Origin: an uncultured Sulfitobacter sp.
GTDB taxonomy: Bacteria; Pseudomonadota; Alphaproteobacteria; Rhodobacterales; Rhodobacteraceae
Reading direction: 5' to 3'
Length of the DNA stretch: 64,000 nucleotides
Assembly (NCBI GenBank): GCA_947501805.1
Contig: CANMXJ010000016.1
Location: 20,850-84,849 of the forward strand
Made by a program: the position numbers and the translations under genes. The notes below the pieces were generated by a model. The model was not told the origin of the DNA. It saw only the letters and a list, made by a program, of their open reading frames with translations, and did not search any database. How positions within the stretch are numbered: the stretch's first letter is position 1; each line of letters starts with the position of its first letter. Positions 17,520 through 27,124 of the stretch are shown here, one piece after another.

Positions 17520-18608
17520 ATGTCACTTGTTCTTGAGGGTGTGTCCACGGTCATCAATGGCCAGACGCATATCTACCCAACAGATTTGGAGCTGTCATCA
17601 GGAACGATGAATGTTTTGCTTGGGCCAACGTCATCAGGGAAAACGTCGTTGATGCGGATCATGGCCGGGCTTGATGTGCCAACCACAGGTAAAGTCATCT
17701 GGGGCGGCAAAGACGTCACCGGAATGCGGGTGCAGGACCGGGGCGTTGCGATGGTTTATCAGCAGTTCATCAACTACCCGTCGATGACCGTTTATGAAAA
17801 CATCGCCAGCCCGATGCGGCTGTTGGGCCAATCCAAAGACCAGATTGATGAGGCTGTCAAAAACGCCGCTGACCTGATGAAACTATCGCCCTTTTTGGAT
17901 CGCAAGCCGCTTGAACTATCGGGCGGGCAACAACAACGCTGCGCCCTTGCCCGCGCGCTGGTTAAAGATGCGGGACTGGTCCTGTTGGACGAACCTCTCG
18001 CCAACCTTGATTATAAACTGCGCGAAGAATTGCGGGCCGAGATCCCCAAGATATTCGAAGAAGCGGGGTCAATCTTTGTTTATGCCACAACCGAGCCTGA
18101 AGAAGCGCTGCTGCTTGGCGGCCACACGGCGGCGATGTGGGAAGGCAAGATTACACAGTTTGGCAAGACTCCGACAGTATACCGCCAGCCCGTCAATGCC
18201 ATTACGGCGCGGGTGTTTTCCGATCCTCCAATGAATTTTTTAAATATCCGAAAATCCGGTGACCACTTGCTGTTTGGCGATGAACAGTCCGCACCAGCAT
18301 CCGGCGCATTTGAAGGGTTGGAGGATGGCAGCTATGTTGCGGGATTTCGCCCTAACCATCTTGAGTTGGAAAAACAGGCTCCGGGAGCGCTCGAGTTTAC
18401 GGGAACGTTGAACGTTACTGAGATTACCGGATCTGAGACTTTCATCCATCTGGACCACCACGGAGAAAACTGGGTCGGTCTGGTGCACGGCGTAAAAACC
18501 TTGGAAATCGGCGCATCGCTGAACGTCTACCTTGACCCAAAACACGTCTACATCTTTGCCCAGGACGGCTCGTCTGTCGCCCCTGCGTCCTATGCAGCTG
18601 CGGCTTGA
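17520..18608 (+). CDS. glpS: Glycerol ABC transporter ATP-binding protein GlpS
   Basis: A 362-residue ATPase. ATG 17520 is chosen because GGGAGAAAG precedes it and the ABC domain starts there. It has Walker A (GPTSSGKT), an intact signature LSGGQQQR, Walker B LVLLDEPLANLD, and a C-terminal TOBE-like domain. The position of the switch histidine reads YATTEPEEA instead of YxTHDQxEA, so the catalytic His is missing. The partner GlpT keeps the His but has a degenerate signature, so both defects fall in one composite site. It follows glpD by 20 bases. GlpSTPQV uptake of glycerol is described in Rhizobium leguminosarum. Confidence 0.92.
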   Translation: MSLVLEGVSTVINGQTHIYPTDLELSSGTMNVLLGPTSSGKTSLMRIMAGLDVPTTGKVIWGGKDVTGMRVQDRGVAMVYQQFINYPSMTVYENIASPMRLLGQSKDQIDEAVKNAADLMKLSPFLDRKPLELSGGQQQRCALARALVKDAGLVLLDEPLANLDYKLREELRAEIPKIFEEAGSIFVYATTEPEEALLLGGHTAAMWEGKITQFGKTPTVYRQPVNAITARVFSDPPMNFLNIRKSGDHLLFGDEQSAPASGAFEGLEDGSYVAGFRPNHLELEKQAPGALEFTGTLNVTEITGSETFIHLDHHGENWVGLVHGVKTLEIGASLNVYLDPKHVYIFAQDGSSVAPASYAAAA

Positions 18609-18620
18609 AGGAACAGAATA

Positions 18621-19700
18621 ATGGCAAAAATCACTCTTGAAAATCTGGCACATTCCTATCTGCCAAATCCGACCAGCGAAGATGACTTTGCGCTGAAAGA
18701 GTTGAACCACGACTGGGTCGATGGCGAAGCCTATGCGCTGCTGGGTGCCTCTGGCTGTGGTAAATCCACATTGCTCAATATCATTTCGGGCCTGCTGCAC
18801 CCGTCTCAAGGACGCATCCTGTTCAATGACCGTGACGTGACAATGGCCCCAACGACAGAACGGAACATCGCGCAGGTTTTCCAGTTTCCCGTGGTCTATG
18901 ACACGATGACGGTGCGCGACAATCTGGCATTTCCGCTGCGCAACCGCGGCGCTGATCCGGCCTATATCAAAGAGCGCGTGCAGCAGATTGCCGCGATGAT
19001 CGGGATGGAAGACACCCTGAACCACAAGGCCCGTGGCCTGACGGCGGACGCCAAACAAAAGATATCGCTGGGCCGTGGCATGGTGCGCGAGGACGTCAAT
19101 GCGCTGTTGTTTGACGAACCGCTAACAGTGATCGACCCCCACATGAAATGGGAATTGCGCACGCAGCTCAAATCCTTGCACCATGAGTTTGGCCACACGA
19201 TGATCTACGTAACCCACGACCAGACCGAAGCGCTGACCTTCGCGGATAAAGTCGTGGTGATGTTTGATGGCCGCGTTGTCCAGATGGGGACGCCTCAACA
19301 GCTTTTTGAACAACCAGAGCACACATTTGTCGGCTATTTCATCGGCTCGCCCGGTATGAACGTGCTGACAGCACAGGTGGACGGTGACAAGGCCGTGCTT
19401 GAGGGCACGCAGATTTCGTTGGGCAAAGGCTTTGGGTCGGTATCCGGCAAGGTTGAATTGGGTGTTCGGCCTGAGTTTACATCGCTGAGCGCGGGCGACG
19501 CAGGTCTGCCCGTTACGATAAAGCGGGTCGAAGACGTGGGCCGACATAAAATTGTGCGCGCAGATTTCCACGGCACCGAGATCAACATCCTTGCTGCCGA
19601 AGGCGCTGACATATCGCCCGATATGAACCGCGTGGTCTTTGATCCGGCAGGGATCAACGTCTATTCAGATAGCTGGCGCGTCGCGCCGAAGGTGGCCTGA
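18621..19700 (+). CDS. glpT: Glycerol ABC transporter ATP-binding protein GlpT
   Basis: A 359-residue ABC ATPase, partner of GlpS and unrelated to the E. coli antiporter also called GlpT. Walker A (GASGCGKST), Walker B (ALLFDEPLTVIDP) and the switch region YVTHDQTEALTF are intact. The signature that should read LSGGQ is LTADAKQ. It starts 12 bases after glpS with a ribosome site (GGAACAG). A TOBE-like C-terminal domain follows (about residues 240-359). It couples ATP hydrolysis to glycerol import through GlpP/GlpQ. Confidence 0.92.
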   Translation: MAKITLENLAHSYLPNPTSEDDFALKELNHDWVDGEAYALLGASGCGKSTLLNIISGLLHPSQGRILFNDRDVTMAPTTERNIAQVFQFPVVYDTMTVRDNLAFPLRNRGADPAYIKERVQQIAAMIGMEDTLNHKARGLTADAKQKISLGRGMVREDVNALLFDEPLTVIDPHMKWELRTQLKSLHHEFGHTMIYVTHDQTEALTFADKVVVMFDGRVVQMGTPQQLFEQPEHTFVGYFIGSPGMNVLTAQVDGDKAVLEGTQISLGKGFGSVSGKVELGVRPEFTSLSAGDAGLPVTIKRVEDVGRHKIVRADFHGTEINILAAEGADISPDMNRVVFDPAGINVYSDSWRVAPKVA

Positions 19701-19701
19701 C

Positions 19702-20574
19702 ATGAACAAAACAGTTAATCAAAAAGCGTGGTTCCTAATTCTGCCGGTGCTCTTGCTGGTCGCATTTTCTGCGGTCATCCCATTGATGACCGTGGTGAAT
19801 TACTCGGTACAGGACACCTTTGGAAAAAACCAATTCTTCTGGGCGGGCCTTGATTGGTTCAAAGAGATGCTGGCATCTGAGCGCATGTGGAACGCTCTGG
19901 GCCGCCAGATTACTTTTTCTGCGATCATTTTGGCCATAGAAATCCCACTTGGTATTTTCGTCGCGTTGAACATGCCAAAGAAGGGCTTTTGGGCCTCGCT
20001 TTGTCTGGTCCTGATGTCGCTGCCGTTGCTCATCCCATGGAATGTTGTCGGCACAATTTGGCAGATTTTCGGCCGGGTCGATATTGGCCTTCTGGGGTAT
20101 ACGCTGGCCGCCTTGGGGATCGACTATAACTACACCCAAGATTTCTATGCTGCATGGATTACGGTCATCGTCATGGATGTCTGGCACTGGACTTCGCTGG
20201 TGGCCCTGTTGGCCTACGCAGGCCTGCAATCCATTCCTGACGCCTATTATCAAGCAGCCAAGATTGATCAGGCGAGCCGCTGGAAAGTGTTCCGCTTTAT
20301 CGAGCTGCCCAAGATCATGGGGGTTTTGATGATCGCGATACTGCTGCGCTTTATGGATAGCTTCATGATCTACACAGAACCCTTCGTGGTGACGGGTGGG
20401 GGGCCGGGCAACTCAACGACCTTCTTGTCGATTGATCTGGTCAAGATGGCGCTGGGGCAATTTGACCTTGGTCCCGCCGCGGCTTTCTCGATCATGTACT
20501 ACCTCGTGATCCTGCTGGTGTCCTACGTGTTTTACACTGTGATGACGAACCTCGATAAAAGGGATGGCCACTGA
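19702..20574 (+). CDS. glpP: Glycerol ABC transporter permease GlpP
   Basis: A 290-residue permease. The start at ATG 19702 overlaps the region of the glpT stop, and the first hydrophobic segment follows at once. It has six predicted helices and the EAA loop SIPDAYYQAAKIDQASRWKV for ATPase contact. The motif LLRFMDSFMIYTEPFVVTGGG is shared with the orphan paralogue encoded at 13957-14823. It shares its last base with the start of glpQ. Confidence 0.93.
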   Translation: MNKTVNQKAWFLILPVLLLVAFSAVIPLMTVVNYSVQDTFGKNQFFWAGLDWFKEMLASERMWNALGRQITFSAIILAIEIPLGIFVALNMPKKGFWASLCLVLMSLPLLIPWNVVGTIWQIFGRVDIGLLGYTLAALGIDYNYTQDFYAAWITVIVMDVWHWTSLVALLAYAGLQSIPDAYYQAAKIDQASRWKVFRFIELPKIMGVLMIAILLRFMDSFMIYTEPFVVTGGGPGNSTTFLSIDLVKMALGQFDLGPAAAFSIMYYLVILLVSYVFYTVMTNLDKRDGH

Positions 20575-21422
20575 TGTCTGACTTCACATTTACCCCGCCC
20601 AAACGCAGTTTTGGCCTGCCCAAGATCAGGGGCAACGCCATCGTCATGGGCCTCTACCTGCTGTTCTTGCTGTTGCCGATCTACTGGCTGGTTATGATGA
20701 GCCTCAAGACCAACTCCGAAATCCTTAACACCTTTACCCTGTGGCCACGTGACCTGACGTTTGACAACTATATGACCATTCTGACGGATGCGTCATGGTA
20801 TACTGGTTACCTAAATTCAATGGCGTACGTGGTCATGAACATGGTCATCTCGCTGCTGGTCGCCCTGCCTGCGGCGTATGCTTTCAGCCGCTATACTTTC
20901 ATGGGGGACAAGCATCTGTTCTTCTGGCTGCTGACCAACCGGATGGCCCCCCCTGCGGTTTTTGCGCTACCGTTCTTTCAGCTCTACAGCTCAGTGGGAT
21001 TGTTCGACACCCACATTGCCGTCGCTTTGGCGCATTGCCTGTTCAACGTGCCGCTGGCGGTCTGGATTTTGGAAGGGTTCATGCGTGGCGTGCCCAAGGA
21101 GATCGACGAAACAGCCTATATCGACGGCTATTCCTTTCCGCGCTTCTTTATCCGTATTTTCACACCGCTGGTGGCTTCAGGCATCGGTGTCACCGCGTTC
21201 TTTCTGTTCATGTTTTCGTGGGTTGAACTGCTGCTCAGCCGTACGCTCACATCGGTAAACGCAAAACCAATCGCGGCCACAATGACCCGGACAGTAGGTG
21301 CCGCTGGCATCGACTGGGGTGTGCTGGCAGCAGCCGGGGTTCTCACGATCCTGCCGGGTGCTTTGGTAATTTACTTCGTCCGCAACTACATCGCCAAGGG
21401 CTTTGCCCTGGGCCGCGTTTAA
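20574..21422 (+). CDS. glpQ: Glycerol ABC transporter permease GlpQ
   Basis: A 282-residue permease with six helices and the coupling loop VPKEIDETAYIDGYSFPRFF. It forms the channel with GlpP. ATG at 20574 overlaps the glpP stop (TGATG). A short ribosome site (AAAGAGGAGA) for the next gene follows its stop. This name refers to the ABC permease, not the periplasmic glycerophosphodiesterase. Confidence 0.93.
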   Translation: MSDFTFTPPKRSFGLPKIRGNAIVMGLYLLFLLLPIYWLVMMSLKTNSEILNTFTLWPRDLTFDNYMTILTDASWYTGYLNSMAYVVMNMVISLLVALPAAYAFSRYTFMGDKHLFFWLLTNRMAPPAVFALPFFQLYSSVGLFDTHIAVALAHCLFNVPLAVWILEGFMRGVPKEIDETAYIDGYSFPRFFIRIFTPLVASGIGVTAFFLFMFSWVELLLSRTLTSVNAKPIAATMTRTVGAAGIDWGVLAAAGVLTILPGALVIYFVRNYIAKGFALGRV

Positions 21423-21438
21423 AAGAGGAGAGACCACA

Positions 21439-21711
21439 ATGGAATGGATGGCATGGACTTGGCCGACCGCCGCTTTCTTCGGCATCATCGCGCTGACGCT
21501 GGTCACCTTTACGGTGCTTGCGATCAAATATCCGGAGGCCCCGCGCAGCGGCATCCTTCGGATCGAAACGACCCGTGGTGACAGATTATTCATCACGCTG
21601 CTGGGCTCGGCCTTTATCAATTTGGCTTGGCTTGGACTACTCAGTGCGCCGCAATGGGGTGCACTGATCGTCTGCTTCTTTTACGCCCTTGCGGTTTTCC
21701 GCTGGGTTTAA
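21439..21711 (+). CDS. DUF2160 small membrane protein of the glycerol transporter operon
   Basis: A 90-residue protein starting at ATG 21439 after AGAGGAGAG. It has two hydrophobic segments (residues about 10-32 and 55-85) with a short cytoplasmic link. It matches the DUF2160 family, which is typically found between glpQ and glpV. The conserved position suggests an accessory or regulatory subunit of the glycerol transporter, but its job is not established. Confidence 0.88.
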   Translation: MEWMAWTWPTAAFFGIIALTLVTFTVLAIKYPEAPRSGILRIETTRGDRLFITLLGSAFINLAWLGLLSAPQWGALIVCFFYALAVFRWV

Positions 21712-21778
21712 TCGAATGGGTGACCCGGCACGCAAGAACCGGTCCACCTTCACTGTTCACTTTTAGGGAGGAACAAAA

Positions 21779-23500
21779 ATGAACTTGCGACTTAAAGGAA
21801 CCACTGCGATAGGCCTTGCTGCTTGCATGCTTACCGCACCTGCGTTCGCTGATATGGATGCTGCTAAGGCATTCCTTGATAGCGAAATCGGGGAACTTTC
21901 GACGCTGTCACGTGCAGATCAAGAAGCTGAACTGCAGTTTTTTGTCGACGCGGGAGCCCCATACACTGGCATGTCTATCAATGTTGTGTCCGAGACGATT
22001 GGTACTCACACGTACGAATCCACCGTTCTGGCACCTGCGTTTGAGGCCATCACTGGTATCAAGGTAACGCATGACCTGATTGGTGAAGGCGACGTTGTTG
22101 AAAAGCTGCAAACGCAAATGCAGTCGGGCGAAAACATCTATGACGCCTATATCAACGACTCCGATCTGATCGGGACGCACTGGCGTTACAAGCAGGCGCG
22201 CAACCTGACAGACTGGATGGCAGGCGAAGGCGCTGCCGTAACGAACCCCAATCTTGATCTGGCCGATTTTATCGGTCTGTCATTTACTACGGGTCCGGAT
22301 GGCAAGGTCTATCAACTGCCCGACCAACAGTTCGCAAACCTTTACTGGTTCCGTTACGATTGGTTCAACGACGAACAGAACAAAGCGGATTTCAAAGCCA
22401 AATACGGCTACGATTTGGGCGTTCCGGTCAACTGGTCGGCCTACGAAGATATCGCTGAATTCTTTACCGGTCGTGACCTTTCGCGCCTTGGTGTCGAAGG
22501 CGAAGTCTTTGGCAACATGGACTATGGTAAGAAAGACCCATCATTGGGTTGGCGCTATACTGATGCGTGGCTTTCGATGGCTGGTGCCGGCGACGTTGGT
22601 GAACCAAACGGCCTGCCCGTTGACGAATGGGGCATCCGGGTCAATGACAAATCACAGCCCGTTGGCTCATGTGTTGCGCGTGGCGGTGCCACAAACGGTC
22701 CCGCAGCGGTCTATGCTGTAACCAAGGCAATCGAATGGCTGGAAAAGTACTCTCCTCCGGCTGCTGCTGGCATGACGTTCTCTGAAGCAGGACCAATTCC
22801 TGCGCAGGGTAACGTTGCACAGCAAATGTTCTGGTACACGGCCTTTACTGCCGCGTCAGTAGAACCTGATCTGCCTGTGATGAACGAAGATGGCACGCCA
22901 AAGTGGCGCATGGCACCTTCGCCGCATGGTGCATATTGGGTTGAGGGAACCAAGATCGGCTACCAAGATGCCGGTTCATGGACGCTGATGGAATCGACAC
23001 CTGTTGATCGTGCTCAAGCTGCGTGGCTCTATGCGCAATTCGTGACATCCAAGACTGTGGACGTGAAGAAAAGCCATGTTGGTCTGACATTCATTCGTGA
23101 ATCAACGATCCAGCATGAAAGCTTTACTGAGCGTGCGCCAAAACTGGGTGGATTGATCGAATTCTATCGCTCACCAGCACGGGTTCAGTGGTCGCCAACC
23201 GGCACCAACGTTCCTGACTATCCAAAGCTGGCTCAGCTGTGGTGGCAGAACATCGGCGACGCAATGTCCGGTGCCAAGACACCTCAGGAAGCACTCGACT
23301 CACTTTGCGCAGATCAGGAAAAGGTTCTGATCCGTCTGGAGCGTGCCGGTGTTCAGGGCGACCTTGGTCCGGTCATGAACGAAGAACAAGATCCCGAGTA
23401 CTGGCTGTCTCAGCCCGGTTCGCCCAAAGCGAAGCTGGCCAATGAAGACGAAGCACCAGTAACGATCTCATATGACGAGTTGATCAAGTCCTGGGAATAA
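21779..23500 (+). CDS. glpV: Glycerol ABC transporter substrate-binding protein GlpV
   Basis: A 573-residue periplasmic binding protein with an N-terminal signal peptide (cleavage near TAPAFADMD) and the start after AGGGAGG. It has the family 1 binding-protein architecture: VVSETIGTHTYESTVLAPAF, then EKLQTQMQSGENIYDAYIND. Its length is typical of GlpV and longer than maltose-type proteins. It delivers glycerol to GlpPQ. Two hairpins in the spacer downstream may lower expression of glpK relative to the binding protein. Confidence 0.93.
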   Translation: MNLRLKGTTAIGLAACMLTAPAFADMDAAKAFLDSEIGELSTLSRADQEAELQFFVDAGAPYTGMSINVVSETIGTHTYESTVLAPAFEAITGIKVTHDLIGEGDVVEKLQTQMQSGENIYDAYINDSDLIGTHWRYKQARNLTDWMAGEGAAVTNPNLDLADFIGLSFTTGPDGKVYQLPDQQFANLYWFRYDWFNDEQNKADFKAKYGYDLGVPVNWSAYEDIAEFFTGRDLSRLGVEGEVFGNMDYGKKDPSLGWRYTDAWLSMAGAGDVGEPNGLPVDEWGIRVNDKSQPVGSCVARGGATNGPAAVYAVTKAIEWLEKYSPPAAAGMTFSEAGPIPAQGNVAQQMFWYTAFTAASVEPDLPVMNEDGTPKWRMAPSPHGAYWVEGTKIGYQDAGSWTLMESTPVDRAQAAWLYAQFVTSKTVDVKKSHVGLTFIRESTIQHESFTERAPKLGGLIEFYRSPARVQWSPTGTNVPDYPKLAQLWWQNIGDAMSGAKTPQEALDSLCADQEKVLIRLERAGVQGDLGPVMNEEQDPEYWLSQPGSPKAKLANEDEAPVTISYDELIKSWE

Positions 23501-23509
23501 ACCTATGGT

Positions 23510-23594
23510 CTGGGGTCCGGCAACGGGCCCCAGTTTCAGCGGCTTGACGAACACGTCTAAACCCAGCGGCCCTGAAACAAAGGGGCCGCTGTTT
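23510..23594 (+). terminator. Two consecutive hairpins between glpV and glpK
   Basis: CTGGGGTCCG at 23510-23519 pairs with CGGGCCCCAG at 23524-23533 (GCAA loop), followed by TTT. CAGCGGCCC at 23564-23572 pairs perfectly with GGGCCGCTG at 23583-23591, again followed by TTT. The T runs are short, so these are better read as partial terminators or RNA-stabilising ends for the abundant binding-protein message. Confidence 0.55.
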
Positions 23595-23620
23595 GCACCT
23601 CAAACAACCGGCGACCCCTC

Positions 23621-25108
23621 ATGACGTATGTCCTAGCAATTGACCAAGGCACAACATCAACCCGAGCGATTTTGTTCGACGCTTCGATGACCGCCTGCGC
23701 CAGCGCCCAGGAAGAATTCGCGCAACATTTCCCCCAATCCGGCTGGGTTGAACACAATCCCCAAGACTTGTGGGACACGACGCTGTCCACCTGTCGTAAA
23801 GCCATCAAACGCGCAGGCATATCAGCCTCGCAAATTGCCTCCATTGGCATCACTAATCAGCGCGAAACCGTCATCGTTTGGGACAAGCAAACTGGCGAGC
23901 CGCTGCATAACGCGCTCGTCTGGCAGGACCGCCGTACCGCTGACACCTGCGCCGCACTGCGAGATGCGGGTCACGAGCCGATGATTACGGAGCGCACGGG
24001 GCTGTTGCTCGACCCCTATTTCTCAAGCACCAAGCTGAAATGGATCTTGGATCACGTAGACGGCGCGCGAGCCCGCGCGCAAAACGGCGAGTTGCTGTTT
24101 GGCACCGTTGACGCCTTTCTCATTTGGAAACTGACCGGCGGGGAAACCCACGCCACGGATGCCACCAACGCCGCCAGAACAATGCTTTATGATATTCGGA
24201 AAGGTCGGTGGAGCAGCACGATCTGTGAACTCCTTGATATTCCCATGCAGATGTTGCCGCAGGTCAAAGACTGTGCCGCCGATTTTGGCAGCACTCAGCC
24301 GGATTTGTTCGGCAGCGAAATTCCCATCAACGGTGTTGCCGGGGATCAGCAAGCCGCGACGATTGGGCAGGCTTGTTTTGAGCCGGGTATGATAAAATCG
24401 ACCTATGGCACGGGATGCTTTGCGCTTATGAACACGGGCGATACGCCTGTCATGTCAATGAACCGTTTGCTGACTACAATCGCCTATCAGCTCGATGGCA
24501 AGCCGACTTATGCGCTTGAAGGATCGATTTTCGTCGCAGGCGCGGTCGTACAATGGCTGCGGGACGGGCTGCAGATCATTCAGGATGCGGCCGAAACGCA
24601 GGCCTTGGCTGAACAGGCAGATCCACAACAAAACGTGATCCTCGTTCCGGCCTTTGTTGGTCTGGGTGCCCCCTATTGGAACCCTGATTGTCGAGGGGCT
24701 GCTTTCGGCCTGACCCGCGCAACAGGACCCGCTGAAATGGCAAAGGCCGCGCTTGAATGTATTGGCTACCAGACACGGGATTTGCTGCAAGCCATGGCGG
24801 CGGACTGGAAAGCTCCCGGTGTGCAACCCACGTTGCGGGTCGATGGCGGCATGTCTGCCAACGATTGGGCGATGCAGTTCTTGTCTGATATTATTTCAGC
24901 TGCCGTCGACAGACCTTCGAGCCAAGAAACCACATCCCTTGGCGTGGCGTGGTTGGCAGGAATGCACGCTGGCGTCTATCCCGACCAAGTAGAATTCGCC
25001 AAGACATGGGTCTGTGAAACACAATTTATACCCGCGATGGACGACAGCCTCCGTGCCGAAAAATACGCGGCATGGGGCAGAGCCGTCCATGCCACGATGA
25101 GCGTTTAA
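23621..25108 (+). CDS. glpK: Glycerol kinase
   Basis: A 495-residue FGGY-family kinase that phosphorylates imported glycerol to glycerol 3-phosphate with ATP. Diagnostic blocks are [69 protein letters not shown] and [20 protein letters not shown]. The length is the usual one. It follows glpV by about 120 bases containing two hairpins and is followed after four bases by the alcohol dehydrogenase gene. Confidence 0.96.
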   Translation: MTYVLAIDQGTTSTRAILFDASMTACASAQEEFAQHFPQSGWVEHNPQDLWDTTLSTCRKAIKRAGISASQIASIGITNQRETVIVWDKQTGEPLHNALVWQDRRTADTCAALRDAGHEPMITERTGLLLDPYFSSTKLKWILDHVDGARARAQNGELLFGTVDAFLIWKLTGGETHATDATNAARTMLYDIRKGRWSSTICELLDIPMQMLPQVKDCAADFGSTQPDLFGSEIPINGVAGDQQAATIGQACFEPGMIKSTYGTGCFALMNTGDTPVMSMNRLLTTIAYQLDGKPTYALEGSIFVAGAVVQWLRDGLQIIQDAAETQALAEQADPQQNVILVPAFVGLGAPYWNPDCRGAAFGLTRATGPAEMAKAALECIGYQTRDLLQAMAADWKAPGVQPTLRVDGGMSANDWAMQFLSDIISAAVDRPSSQETTSLGVAWLAGMHAGVYPDQVEFAKTWVCETQFIPAMDDSLRAEKYAAWGRAVHATMSV

Positions 25109-25111
25109 GCG

Positions 25112-26254
25112 ATGTTTTCCTTTATCAGTCCCCAAGAGATCCACTTTGGCCGGGGTCAGAGCCAAAAAACAGCAGCATTGGCCGCAACCTTCGGTACCTC
25201 TGTTCTGTTGGTTCATGGCTCAAGTGTGGCTCGCGCGCAGTGGCTGATAGATGCTTGTCGCTCGGCGGGTCTGACGACCGAAATGATCAGTTGTGCAAAT
25301 GAGCCCAGCTTGCCCGATATTCAACGCGCGCTGCGCCAGTTGAATGGGGTCTCTCCGGATATTGTTATCGGGCTTGGCGGCGGCTCCGTCCTCGATTTTG
25401 CCAAAGCTCTGGCAGCGTTGATCCCCTGTAACGGCGATCCAATGACCTACCTCGAAGTGGTTGGGGACGGGTGCCCCTTAGATCACCCCCCCCTGCCGAT
25501 GATCGCCTTGCCCACAACGGCTGGTACCGGTGCGGAAGTCACTAAAAATGCAGTCATCTTGGTGCCTGATCAGGGCATAAAAGTAAGTCTGCGCGACCCG
25601 CGGATGGTGCCGAACATTGCCATCGTTGACGCATCACTCATGCAGGGCGCACCGAAACAGGTGGCCCTTGCGGCCGGGCTCGACGCGGTTACCCAAGTGA
25701 TTGAGCCGTATCTGTCGATCAAAGCCAATCCGATGACCGACGCCTTGTGCCATGCAGCCATTTCAAAGGGTCTAAGCGCGCTGAGAGATTTGGTGGAAAA
25801 CGACACGCCTGAAGCGTGGGATAGCCTGGCTTGGGTCAGCACATGTGGCGGCTTGGCCTTAGCGAACGCGGGCCTTGGGGCCGTGCATGGTTTCGCAGGC
25901 GTGATCGGCGGAGAAACCAATGCTCCCCATGGCGCAATTTGCGGCGCACTGCTTCCTGCTGTCCTTGAATCCCACCTACGCAAAGCGGAGGAACATACGG
26001 AAGTATCTGCTCGCTTGCATTGGGTCTTGCATCAAGTCGACACCTATTTTGCACAGGGTGAAAAAGGGGTGGGTATTGCTGCGCTGCGGAGCTGGTCCCG
26101 GAAAATGGGTCTTCCGGGCTTGGAAGGGCTGGGGTTATCCTTGGCAGACTCTTCTAAAGTTGCCGAAGCCGCGTCTAAAGCATCATCTATGACCGGAAAT
26201 CCTTTCGTTCTTTCACAACGTGAACTTCTGGAGATCCTACATTCTGCGAAGTGA
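25112..26254 (+). CDS. Iron-containing alcohol dehydrogenase
   Basis: A 380-residue group III alcohol dehydrogenase. It has the NAD-binding GLGGGSVLDFAKALA, the PTTAGTGAEVTKNA block and metal-site residues in GLDAVTQVIEPYLS, VHGFAGVIGG and NAPHGAICG. In the first metal block the His normally found four residues after the Asp is Gln (DAVTQ), a variant also known in the family, so activity may differ from FucO-type enzymes. As the last gene after glpK it probably acts on an alcohol or aldehyde related to glycerol catabolism, such as a diol. The substrate is not identifiable. Confidence 0.9.
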   Translation: MFSFISPQEIHFGRGQSQKTAALAATFGTSVLLVHGSSVARAQWLIDACRSAGLTTEMISCANEPSLPDIQRALRQLNGVSPDIVIGLGGGSVLDFAKALAALIPCNGDPMTYLEVVGDGCPLDHPPLPMIALPTTAGTGAEVTKNAVILVPDQGIKVSLRDPRMVPNIAIVDASLMQGAPKQVALAAGLDAVTQVIEPYLSIKANPMTDALCHAAISKGLSALRDLVENDTPEAWDSLAWVSTCGGLALANAGLGAVHGFAGVIGGETNAPHGAICGALLPAVLESHLRKAEEHTEVSARLHWVLHQVDTYFAQGEKGVGIAALRSWSRKMGLPGLEGLGLSLADSSKVAEAASKASSMTGNPFVLSQRELLEILHSAK

Positions 26255-27124
26255 GGGATCCAAACGTTGTATTGAGTTTCCTATGCCGCTGCTGATTGGA
26301 TCTTCAAAGACCCAGCGCTCCACGTTTCTTCCTATCGAAATCAGAACAGGCGTTAATATTGCCAATTCTGTAGATGGCCCGGCCTGCGGTTCGTCGCGAG
26401 ACAGAGTTGCTTTCTGGGGCGGTCGATCAATTGCTTAAGTTTAATTAAGTCTAGATGAAACAATTGCCTGATTTGGATTTCCGCACTTAAACGAATCCAT
26501 TATTGCCAGTCAAATTTCTCTCAGCCAACAGAGGCCTCAAGACACCACACAAGTCACGAAAGGTGGCTTTGCAAAATGCAGAGCGGCACTCAGTTCTTGC
26601 CACGAACCCCGTTCTTGGGTTGCAAACGCGAAATTGGTGCAGGCGCAGCGAACGACCACAACGTCCGCAACCTGTGAGTTCGCCGGAATGGCATCGCTGC
26701 GTTTTGCATTAAAGGCCGGTTCTCCGGCCGCAAGGCAGCGTGGATGATTATGCTCCTGCCGCATTTTTTGCGCTGCGAGCGCGCGCAGCGAGGAATTCAA
26801 ACTTACAGTATGGGCTCTTTGCGGCCATTAAATCAATCGCAGCATTCGTGCGATACCAACTCGCTTCCACCTGCAAGGACGGCCCAAAGCCGCCATCCAC
26901 CCAGTAGAAAATCGCTGCGCTGCGGCATATCTGAAGTAGCCATTGGTTGCTGATAAAAAAACCTTCGATTTGTCACGCATCACTCCCCGCTTTACCCTCC
27001 GTGCCTTATCAGCCAATCTAGCCATGGAAAGTGCCCGTCTTTCAGATCTCTGGCACAGCAACCGTTCGAGGTGACCCGGTAGTTGGACTTGAACCAAGGA
27101 GTTTTTTCTTTGTCAATCAGACCC
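26255..27124. other. Long gap without a supportable gene
   Basis: About 870 bases between the alcohol dehydrogenase and the channel gene. Base composition becomes noticeably AT-richer towards the right. Short frames of 60-90 codons occur on both strands but are Arg/Cys-rich and overlapping, and none has a ribosome site. I see no RNA gene. It looks like remnant sequence at the border of an acquired defence segment. Confidence 0.5.
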
